This document shows, piece after piece, positions 14,715 to 20,847 of a stretch of 20,847 nt of DNA. Location of the stretch: the NCBI GenBank assembly GCA_021785795.1, contig JAJYEK010000056.1:1-20847 (forward strand), written 5' to 3'. Within the stretch, counting starts at the first letter, position 1. Each line of letters begins with the position of its first letter. Origin of the DNA: Pseudomonadota bacterium. Lineage in GTDB: Bacteria > Pseudomonadota > Gammaproteobacteria > Acidiferrobacterales > UBA6901. Under the pieces are notes generated by a model. It was not told the origin of the DNA, searched no databases, and worked only from the letters and a program-made list of their open reading frames with translations. A program made the translations under genes and the position numbers.

Positions 14715-15167
14715 TCACGGTTCCGGGGCAATGTTTGCGCGCACGCGCTGCAATAACCCGCTGATCTCTCCAGTGAGCGCCCGGTCGGCCAGCGGGTACA
14801 AAACCTGCTCCTCCTTTAGGTTGTGCTGCTGTAACAGGGTGAGCAGGGTTTCCGATAGCCCCAGGTAGTGCTGACGGTCCCGCGCCTCGATGTCCTGGCG
14901 CATGTTCTCGAACAGGGCGCACATCTGCTGGTGTTCCATGCGCATAATGCGTGTCGGTCCCCATACCTGACCTGTGCGCGCCTCGACCGCGGGGAAAAGA
15001 ATCGACTCCTCTGCGTCAAGATGATGCAGCATGGCGCCGACAAACGCCCGCAGGCTCGTTTCCGCACCTGGCCAGTTTCCGCGGTGGACCAGGTTTTCGG
15101 TAGCGTTCAGCAGATCGTCACAGTGCCGGTGATGGGCGCCGAACACGGAACAGATGGAGTCTTTCAT
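14715..15167 (-). CDS. Hemerythrin HHE domain protein
   Basis: The 150-residue product is a single hemerythrin-like four-helix bundle. Likely di-iron ligands are H15 (HHRHCDDLL), H49 and E53 (MLHHLDAEESILFP), H79 (RMEHQQM) and H115 with E119 (LQQHNLKEEQVLYPL). Bacterial members bind O2 or NO, or help repair iron-sulfur clusters (compare YtfE/RIC). It lacks the YtfE N-terminal domain. ATG 15167 has AGGGTGA seven bases upstream; an upstream ATG at 15200 is in frame but less well placed. It is first in an operon with the NnrS-like and SirB2 genes, about 70 bases downstream of an FNR/DNR-type palindrome. Confidence 0.88.
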   Translation of the reverse strand: MKDSICSVFGAHHRHCDDLLNATENLVHRGNWPGAETSLRAFVGAMLHHLDAEESILFPAVEARTGQVWGPTRIMRMEHQQMCALFENMRQDIEARDRQHYLGLSETLLTLLQQHNLKEEQVLYPLADRALTGEISGLLQRVRANIAPEP

Positions 15168-15230
15168 GAAGTCACCCTGTCTGATATGTCCCGCCGACAT
15201 CGACTGTGCTTAACGCGCCGGCTGGATGCC

Positions 15231-15244
15231 TTGATTCAGGTCAA
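15231..15244 (-). promoter_or_regulatory. FNR/DNR-type box upstream of the hemerythrin operon
   Basis: TTGATTCAGGTCAA fits TTGAT-N4-ATCAA with one mismatch and is centred about 70 bases before ATG 15167 on the minus strand. It lies in the short gap between the hemerythrin start and the nnrS stop, so it gives the downstream operon its own control. Confidence 0.65.
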
Positions 15245-15259
15245 GGCGCAAAACGCTCA

Positions 15260-16510
15260 TCAGCCGACTCGGCCATCGACGCGCCTTCGCAGATACATCG
15301 GCGCGTAACGCCAGACCCAGGGCACGAGCCAGCCAAGCCAGGCGCAGGCGGCCGCGAGGTTGAACAAATCGGCATGGACAAAAAATGGCGCGGCCAGTGC
15401 CGCCGCCAGGCGTAGCAGCGCAGTCACATTGACGCCCAGCAGCGTATTCCACGTGAGGCGATCGGCAGCGAGTGCCCTGCCCGAATGGCCGAGACTCACC
15501 CGCGATACCATAGCCACCACCATGCCCAGCATGAAGCCGATGCCCAGGGCGTGCAGCGGTGCCCGTCCAAGCAGCAATCGTCCGCTGCCGAGCAGGATCA
15601 GGCTCTGGATGGCGTAGAGTGCCATCGCCAGAGAAAGCCAAGAAAATGCGATATGGAGCATGGCCAGCAGGCGTTGCTCGAAGCTACGGCGAAAGCCCCA
15701 GGCAATCGTATGGTAAATAGCGGTGAGCATGAGCGGCAGATCGCACAAAAAGAGCCAGCGCCGCTGCCCAAAAAGCACGAGTGCAGCATGGCCGGCAGCG
15801 CAGGCCAGCACCAGGGGTAGACTCCAGGCCGGCTGCACGACGCGATAGTTTTGCAGCACACTACTGCCGAAGAACGGAATCATGCGGTGGCTCACGCCGA
15901 ATAGGACAGGAACCAGAAACACCCACAGTCCGAGCTCGCGTGCCGCGACGAACCAGCTATAACTTCCGCCTACCGCAGCCACCGTGAAACAGACAATGCC
16001 CGCTGCTCCGGCCGCAAGTGCCAGGTTGAAGATCCATTCGTATGGGTCGATCCGGTTCGCCAATCTGCAGACTCCCAGGAGCGCGACGAGGATGGTCAGC
16101 CAGCCGCAGAGCAGGATGACTGTGGCGAGCGCCACGATTGTGGCACCCATGTACAGCCCGGCGTAAAACAGGACAATGCCGCCGCCCAGCAGCAGGGACG
16201 CGCTGACATAGGTGCGGCGCGACAGGGCGGGAGTGTTCATCCAGCGGGGATAGACCGTCGCGAGAAAGCCGAATATAAAAAGCGGGAACAGGCCGTAGAT
16301 CATGAAAAAGGCGTGGGCCCAAACCGGATCCAGCGCTGTCTTTGCGGGCGGAAACAGTCCATAACGGCCGCACAGCGTGAAGGCCCACCATGCCATGATC
16401 AGCACGATTTGGGCCGTGCCGACCAGGAAGAACATGCGATGGGGCGCGGCACTGAACGCCTGCCAGATGCCAACGGGACGCGTGGTGGTCTTTTCCCTGG
16501 GTGTCGTCAT
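15260..16510 (-). CDS. nnrS: NnrS family heme/copper membrane protein
   Basis: The 416-residue product has about 12 membrane helices and the NnrS landmarks: AAPHRMFFLVGTAQ near the start, WAHAFFMIYGLFPLFIFGFL then ATVYPRW (H66), a middle FLVPVLFGVSHRMIPFF, and the family's C-terminal PLHALGIGFMLGMVVAMVSR followed by VSLGHSGR. NnrS is a heme- and copper-containing membrane protein that protects cells from nitrosative stress, notably formation of iron-nitrosyl species, and is usually controlled by NO-responsive regulators. Here an FNR/DNR-type box lies about 63 bases upstream. ATG 16510 has GGAG just upstream. The length is near the family norm of about 400. Confidence 0.93.
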   Translation of the reverse strand: MTTPREKTTTRPVGIWQAFSAAPHRMFFLVGTAQIVLIMAWWAFTLCGRYGLFPPAKTALDPVWAHAFFMIYGLFPLFIFGFLATVYPRWMNTPALSRRTYVSASLLLGGGIVLFYAGLYMGATIVALATVILLCGWLTILVALLGVCRLANRIDPYEWIFNLALAAGAAGIVCFTVAAVGGSYSWFVAARELGLWVFLVPVLFGVSHRMIPFFGSSVLQNYRVVQPAWSLPLVLACAAGHAALVLFGQRRWLFLCDLPLMLTAIYHTIAWGFRRSFEQRLLAMLHIAFSWLSLAMALYAIQSLILLGSGRLLLGRAPLHALGIGFMLGMVVAMVSRVSLGHSGRALAADRLTWNTLLGVNVTALLRLAAALAAPFFVHADLFNLAAACAWLGWLVPWVWRYAPMYLRRRVDGRVG

Positions 16511-16566
16511 GGACTCCGGTTCCTGATGCTGGCGTCCAGTTATTCACAGCACCTTTTACGCCGTCT

Positions 16567-16580
16567 TTGACATTGGTCAA
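16567..16580 (-). promoter_or_regulatory. FNR/DNR-type box upstream of nnrS
   Basis: TTGACATTGGTCAA is a perfect TTGAC-N4-GTCAA palindrome centred about 63 bases before ATG 16510. Reading the minus strand, AATAAC at 16544-16539 sits at class II -10 spacing with four of six bases matching TATAAT. Confidence 0.75.
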
Positions 16581-16642
16581 GCGCCGGTCCGCCGCCCGGA
16601 TGACGGTCGCGTTCGCGAACGGGTGCGCTGCAGCAGGCGCAG

Positions 16643-16665
16643 ATTCCGGACATTCCGGATTCCGG
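16643..16665. repeat. Triple ATTCCGG short repeat
   Basis: ATTCCGG occurs at 16643-16649, 16652-16658 and 16659-16665 in the spacer between heme A synthase and nnrS. It is a small local repeat with no evident function. Confidence 0.4.
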
Positions 16666-16715
16666 ACGAAAGCGGGACCGCTCCCGGCCTTGTCGTCGCT
16701 GGGCCGTTGCCGAAT

Positions 16716-17804
16716 TCAGGCGGTGGTCGGTTGCGCGTTGCGCATGGCGTGGCTCGTGAACACGGCGATGGTGAACAGCATCAGCGCACCCGCCTGGTGC
16801 GCTGATGCGAGCGGTGTGGGCACCACGAGCAGCAGCGTGGTGATTCCGAGGGTAACCTGGATCGCCAGCATGGCCAGCAGTAGATGAATGGCGATACGTG
16901 GGCGCCGGGGCAGCGGCGTGCGCCGTGCCATGAACCAGAAGGAGGAAATCACGATGATCAGCAGGTAGGCGATCATGCGGTGGTCGAACTGAACCGTGCC
17001 CATGTTCGCGAAAAAGTTGCGCCACAGCGGATGCAAAGCAAACATGCCGAGTGGCAGCCAGCGACCGTTCATCATCGGGAACGTGTTGTAGATAAAACCG
17101 GCCCTGAGGCCGGCGACAAAACCTCCGGCGATGACCATAAGGAACACGAGTGCGGTGACGCCGTAGGAAAATCGGCGCAAGCGGGTAAATTCCGGTGCAG
17201 GGATCGGCGCGGTCGGCCCCAGAAGGTCGAGTGCCACCCACAGGATGTACGCGTAGATGATAAAGGCTAGCGAGAGGTGCGCAGTCAGCCGGTACTGGCT
17301 GACGTGCGGGTTGTGGACCAGGCCGCTGCTGACCATGTACCAGCCAAGAGCCCCCTGCAAGCCGCCCAGTATGAACATGGTGACCAGCTTCGGTATCAGC
17401 CGCTTCTCGATCCGGCCGCGTATCAGAAAATAAAGAAATGGCAGAAGAAAAACCAGACCGATGCTGCGGCCGAGCAGGCGGTGGGCATACTCCATCCAGA
17501 ATATGGTTTTGAACTGGGCGAGATCCATGTCCGAATTGACGTCGCGGAATTCCGGCGTCTGCTGGTAAAGATGAAAAACGTGATTCCACTGTGCCATGTT
17601 GAGCGGCGGAATCGCGCCCATAATCGGGTCCCAATGCACGATCGAAAGGCCAGAATGGGTGAGGCGGGTGATGCCACCGACGATCACCATCGCATAGATC
17701 ATGGCACAGCAAAGCAGCAGCCATATGGCAATAGCACGCTGCGAGCGGGCCTTCGGTGCCGGCACCGAAGGCCGGGTTTCCTGGGCGAATGCGAGGTCTG
17801 TCAT
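16716..17804 (-). CDS. ctaA: Heme A synthase, COX15/CtaA family
   Basis: The 362-residue product oxidises the C8 methyl group of heme O to the formyl group of heme A for aa3-type oxidases. Eight helices are visible, with heme-ligand histidines H108 (MEYAHRLLGRSIG), H176 (RLTAHLSLAF), H275 (VQFDHRMIAY) and H336 (ASAHQAGALML). The opening IVGGITRLTHSGLSIVHWDP, IPPLNMAQWNHVF and the NTFPMMNGRWLP loop are characteristic of the longer COX15-type branch of Proteobacteria. No cox structural genes or ctaB are in the window. It is the first minus-strand gene after the 1.1 kb spacer; 205 bases separate it from nnrS, which has its own regulatory site. The ribosome site before ATG 17804 is weak. Confidence 0.95.
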   Translation of the reverse strand: MTDLAFAQETRPSVPAPKARSQRAIAIWLLLCCAMIYAMVIVGGITRLTHSGLSIVHWDPIMGAIPPLNMAQWNHVFHLYQQTPEFRDVNSDMDLAQFKTIFWMEYAHRLLGRSIGLVFLLPFLYFLIRGRIEKRLIPKLVTMFILGGLQGALGWYMVSSGLVHNPHVSQYRLTAHLSLAFIIYAYILWVALDLLGPTAPIPAPEFTRLRRFSYGVTALVFLMVIAGGFVAGLRAGFIYNTFPMMNGRWLPLGMFALHPLWRNFFANMGTVQFDHRMIAYLLIIVISSFWFMARRTPLPRRPRIAIHLLLAMLAIQVTLGITTLLLVVPTPLASAHQAGALMLFTIAVFTSHAMRNAQPTTA

Positions 17805-18918
17805 GGGTCAGGGTTCCGTGGCGAATTGAAAGTCGGCGTTAGCATGCAAGTCGGGCAATGTGCGGTGCCGCCACGAGGGTTCCCGATCCAGGCCCGATGC
17901 GCGGAACACCGGCACGTTGCCGAAATCTGGCATTTCTTGCAGCATAAGGCACCCGGTTCGCACACCCGAGCAGCAATGCATTATAAATGATCCAAGTGCA
18001 GATTGCCGCGGCTGACCGCAGGGGCAGATGGCAGTTCGCTGCATGCGGACTGGGCCCCTTCCCCCGGGGTCGGCGCAGCTGGCCCCGGCCGGTTGCCCCA
18101 ATATCCGTCCGGACGTGGGACAGGCGACCGGTATCCACCATTTCGTTCCTTTTACAGGATTGCGCGAGGGCGATGTTCCTGGAGGGAACGGCGAATCGCT
18201 AAGGATGCACCCACAATCGGGCGATATCCACCGAACCGGCAGTGGGCTGGGGCGCCCCCCTCTTTATCTGGCGCAGTTCCCAAGTGGAGGGTTAAGTCGC
18301 CCATCGTGGGGCGCTCGCGACGCCGGGGATGCGTAGGGTCAGGAAAGCAGGTTTTTTTCAATGGCCACCGCAGTGCAATCCTGGGAGGATGGGCTGCGTA
18401 AACGCCTTTTTCGATCATCTCCGGGTTTCGTCGGCACTTCGGCCTTTGGCGCGAGCGGCCGGCCAGAAATGCCGGCATGTTCTGCGCGCCCAGAAAGCCT
18501 GGGGCGGACTTGCAGGCAGCCACCCTGTCGGTGTGCCTGAAGTGCGGCCGGGTCCTGGCCGCAAGTGAGGCCGGACCCAGGCAGTCGTCGCGCATGATAA
18601 GCGGTTCCGATGGCGTCGGTGCCAGCGTGACACGCCAAGGCGGCTGGCATGCCATGTTTTCCTTTATATACAGAATATTGCTGTTCGCTCCCAGCGTTGC
18701 TCGGAGCATTCTTCTATCCCAAAGGAGATGGTTGTACCTATCCCAACGGCGCCCGACGTTCTGCAGTTCACTTGATCTGGATCAATCACTCGTCCGGACC
18801 GGTTGGTTACCGTCTGCACCCGACGCATTGCCATTGCCCGGCCAACCAGGCGGTGCTGGTGCCGTTGTCCACTCGCCGGACTGCGTGGCTTTTGCCGATC
18901 AACGTGAGGAGAACCGTC
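17805..18918. other. 1.1 kb gene-free region between ctaA and dsrA
   Basis: Neither strand shows a recognisable gene. Frames such as 18152-18709 (minus) and the upstream extension of dsrA from 18649 lack motifs and ribosome sites. On the minus strand TATAAT occurs at 17985-17980, a possible -10 for ctaA. An AT-rich patch (TTTTCCTTTATATACAGAATATTG) is at about 18656-18679, and an FNR-type palindrome lies at 18772-18785. The region is long for a promoter and could hold an RNA gene or decayed sequence that I cannot identify. Confidence 0.4.
18772..18785 (+). promoter_or_regulatory. Perfect FNR/DNR box upstream of dsrA
   Basis: TTGATCTGGATCAA matches the FNR consensus TTGAT-N4-ATCAA with no mismatch. 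It is centred about 140 bases before the dsrA start. At class II spacing a weak -10 (TACCGT, 18808-18813) would give a leader of about 100 bases. Confidence 0.65.
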
Positions 18919-20154
18919 GTGACAAAGAAGATGTCTGCAACACCGATGATCGATCAATTGGAGTCCGGTCCCTGGCCGAGCTTTGTGAGCGGGCTCAAGC
19001 GGCTCGCGAAAGACAAGGACATGATGGTGGACCTGCTGGGCCAGCTGGAGCACTCCTACGAAACCCGCAAGGGGTACTGGAAAGGCGGCACCGCCAGCGT
19101 CATAGGTTACGGTGGCGGCGTGATTCCCCGGTTCTCCGAGGTGGCCGACAAGTTCCCGGCATCTGCCGAGTTCCACACGATACGCATCATGCCGGCGCCC
19201 GGCATGCACTACGACACCAGCATCCTGCGCAAGTTCTGCGATATCTGGGAAAAGCACGGCTCGGGCCTGATCGCCCTACATGGCCAGAGTGGCGACATCA
19301 TGTTTCAAGGATGCACCACTGATAATGTCCAGGTCGCATTCGACGAACTCAATGAACTCGGATTCGACATGGGCGGAGCCGGCCCGTCTGTGCGCACTTC
19401 GATGTCCTGTGTCGGGCACGCCCGCTGCGAGCACTCCTGTTTCGACGAAGGACGTGCACACCGTGCGGTTCTGAACGACTTCACAGACGATCTGCACCGG
19501 CCCGCATTGCCGTACAAATTCAAATTCAAGTTCTCCGGCTGTGCCAATGACTGCATGAATTCGATACAGCGCGCAGACATGGCGGTCATCGGCACCTGGC
19601 GCGACGATATCCAGGTGAAGCAGGATGAGGTCAAGAAGTTCGTCGCCGCCAAAGGCCGCGATTATGTGATCGACAACGTCGTTACGCGCTGCCCGACCCA
19701 GTCGCTGAAGCTTAAGGCCGACGACACGCTCCAGATTGATAACCGCAACTGCGTGCGCTGCATGCACTGCATCAACGTCATGACGAAGGCCCTGTCCCCG
19801 GGCAAGGATCGCGGCGTGACGATTTTGGTCGGTGGCAAGCGCACACTGAAGATCGGCGACCTGATGGGGGTCGTTATCGTCCCCTTCATGAAACTGGAAA
19901 GCGACGAGGATTTCGAACGTCTCGTCACCCTGGGGCACACCATCATGGATTTCTGGGCCGAGAACGGCCTGGAGCATGAGCGCTGCGGCGAGATGATCGA
20001 GCGCATCGGTTTGGCCAATTTCCTCGAGGGAATCGGCATTGAGCCCGAACCGGCCATGCTGGCGCATCCGCGCAGCAATCCGTTCATTCGCACCGATATG
20101 TGGGAAGAAGAGGCGGAACGTTGGGTCCAGCGTAAGGCTGGCGCCCAGCGGTAA
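18919..20154 (+). CDS. dsrA: Dissimilatory sulfite reductase alpha subunit, oxidative (reverse) type
   Basis: The 411-residue product with DsrB forms the siroheme sulfite reductase that, in sulfur oxidisers, releases sulfite from sulfane sulfur carried by DsrC. Siroheme-[4Fe-4S] cysteines are visible as C164-x5-C170 (MSCVGHARCEHSC) and C208-x3-C212 (FSGCANDCMNSI). An inserted ferredoxin domain has C258 (TRCPTQSL) and C278, C281, C284 (NCVRCMHCINVM). Other landmarks are LGQLEHSYETRKGYWKGGT and GLEHERCGEMIERIGLANFL. Assignment to the oxidative type rests on remembered close resemblance to Allochromatium DsrA plus heme A synthase in the same window; a phylogeny would settle it. GTG 18919 is the start: GAGGAG lies eight bases upstream and the length matches the family. 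An FNR-type box lies 140 bases upstream. Confidence 0.95.
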   Translation: MTKKMSATPMIDQLESGPWPSFVSGLKRLAKDKDMMVDLLGQLEHSYETRKGYWKGGTASVIGYGGGVIPRFSEVADKFPASAEFHTIRIMPAPGMHYDTSILRKFCDIWEKHGSGLIALHGQSGDIMFQGCTTDNVQVAFDELNELGFDMGGAGPSVRTSMSCVGHARCEHSCFDEGRAHRAVLNDFTDDLHRPALPYKFKFKFSGCANDCMNSIQRADMAVIGTWRDDIQVKQDEVKKFVAAKGRDYVIDNVVTRCPTQSLKLKADDTLQIDNRNCVRCMHCINVMTKALSPGKDRGVTILVGGKRTLKIGDLMGVVIVPFMKLESDEDFERLVTLGHTIMDFWAENGLEHERCGEMIERIGLANFLEGIGIEPEPAMLAHPRSNPFIRTDMWEEEAERWVQRKAGAQR

Positions 20155-20198
20155 CGAGCCGGCCTGTATATTCCGCGAATCCGAGTTAGGAGACAGCA

Positions 20199-20847
20199 AT
20201 GACAACAGCCCAGACAGCGGGTGGCAGCAAGCAGCGCATGCCGATAGAGAGCGGTGTGCCGGACCATTTTCAGTACATGCATCCCATCATGCGCCGCAAC
20301 TACGGGCAATGGGCCTGGCACGACCGGCCGCGCGCAGGCGTGCTGCACCACGTGGCCGAGAGCGGTGATGAGGTCTGGACGGTACGCGCTGGTACCCAGC
20401 GCCAGATGGATGTGCATACGATCCGCAAGCTCTGCGACATCGCCGACCAGTATGCCGAAGGTTACGTGCGCTTCACCATCCGCAGCAACATCGAGTTCAT
20501 GGTGGGTTCCTACGCGAAAGCCGAGCGCCTCATAGAGAAGCTTGCTAAAGAGGGCTTTCCGGTGGGTGGAACGGGGAATTCCGTTTCGATGATCTCCCAC
20601 ACCCAGGGCTGGTTGCACTGTGACATCCCGGGCACCGACGCCTCGGGCGTGGTGAAGTCGCTGATGGACGAGCTCCATGAGGAGTTCGTCCGCGAGGACA
20701 TGCCGAACCGCGTGCGCCTGACCACCTCCTGCTGCCAGATCAACTGCGGCGGACAGGGCGACATCGCCATCAACATCCAGCACACCAAGCCGCCCAAGAT
20801 CAACCACGACCTCGTGGCCAATGTCTGCGAACGGCCCTCGGTGGTGG
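20199..20847 (+). CDS. dsrB: Dissimilatory sulfite reductase beta subunit, truncated by window edge
   Basis: The first 216 residues are present. They show the DsrB N-terminus (GVPDHFQYMHPIMRRNYGQW), VRAGTQRQMDVHTIRKLCDI, the GGTGNSVSMISHTQGWLHCD segment and the siroheme-cluster region TTSCCQINCGGQGDIAIN followed by HTKPPKINHDLVANVCERP. DsrB carries the catalytic siroheme in the heterotetramer; the second cysteine pair and the ferredoxin domain would lie beyond the edge. ATG 20199 has TTAGGAGA six bases upstream and follows the dsrA stop by 44 bases, so the two are co-transcribed. The rest of the dsr operon (dsrEFH, dsrC and others in sulfur oxidisers) would be expected to the right. Confidence 0.95.
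   Translation, partial: MTTAQTAGGSKQRMPIESGVPDHFQYMHPIMRRNYGQWAWHDRPRAGVLHHVAESGDEVWTVRAGTQRQMDVHTIRKLCDIADQYAEGYVRFTIRSNIEFMVGSYAKAERLIEKLAKEGFPVGGTGNSVSMISHTQGWLHCDIPGTDASGVVKSLMDELHEEFVREDMPNRVRLTTSCCQINCGGQGDIAINIQHTKPPKINHDLVANVCERPSVV

Noticed and set aside
13358..14731. Minus-strand frame extending the SirB2 gene upstream to 14731
   Set aside because: The extension overlaps the 12-helix membrane protein in another frame and reads as low-complexity; the SirB2 start at 13357 has a good ribosome site.
18649..18918. N-terminal extension of dsrA in frame
   Set aside because: It has no DsrA similarity, contains the FNR-type box, and the GTG at 18919 has a strong ribosome site giving the family's usual length.
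1..20847. CRISPR arrays, insertion sequences, tRNA or rRNA genes
   Set aside because: I saw no regularly spaced repeats, transposase-like products, tRNA-like cloverleaf ends or rRNA segments.

Overview
The window is a GC-rich proteobacterial chromosome segment. It most likely comes from a sulfur-oxidising gammaproteobacterium with a respiratory chain that responds to nitric oxide or low oxygen. The strongest pointer is dsrA followed by the 5' part of dsrB at the right edge. DsrA reads like the oxidative (reverse) type of phototrophic and chemotrophic sulfur oxidisers. Heme A synthase, NnrS, a DNR-like regulator and a Cyc2-like porin-cytochrome add a picture of flexible electron acceptor use. 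Genus assignment is not possible by eye.

Left block (1-4.4 kb): a truncated DNR-like Crp/Fnr regulator runs leftward. Divergent from it is a three-gene operon: a 131-residue four-helix membrane protein, a GcvH-like lipoyl protein with a C-terminal CxxC, and a thioredoxin-domain/four-helix fusion. After a hairpin-bearing spacer come moeA (molybdenum cofactor) and an overlapping DUF72 gene.

Middle block (4.5-11.8 kb): a DksA/TraR zinc-finger protein, rsmE, a gene-poor and possibly decayed stretch, a DUF3617 secreted protein, a Cyc2-like outer-membrane monoheme cytochrome-porin, a small secreted protein with SodC/CHRD-like motifs and a clear terminator, and a divergent ArsR-type regulator/quinone oxidoreductase pair.

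Right block (12.1-17.8 kb, minus strand): heme A synthase, NnrS, a hemerythrin, a second 12-helix NnrS-like membrane protein, a SirB2 family protein, and a DUF2249-hemerythrin fusion. A 1.1 kb gene-free region then leads rightward into dsrAB.

The main link between blocks is regulatory. Five palindromes of the form TTGA(C/T)-N4-(G/A)TCAA sit upstream of the four-helix/lipoyl operon (and the regulator gene), the Cyc2-like gene, the hemerythrin operon, nnrS and dsrAB. The sites match FNR/DNR boxes, and a DNR-like gene lies in the same window, so the window may be a DNR regulon cluster combining NO handling, electron transport and sulfur oxidation. The most novel-looking item is the dnr/four-helix/lipoyl/thioredoxin-four-helix module. 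Its membrane units share one sequence signature with both 12-helix NnrS-like proteins.
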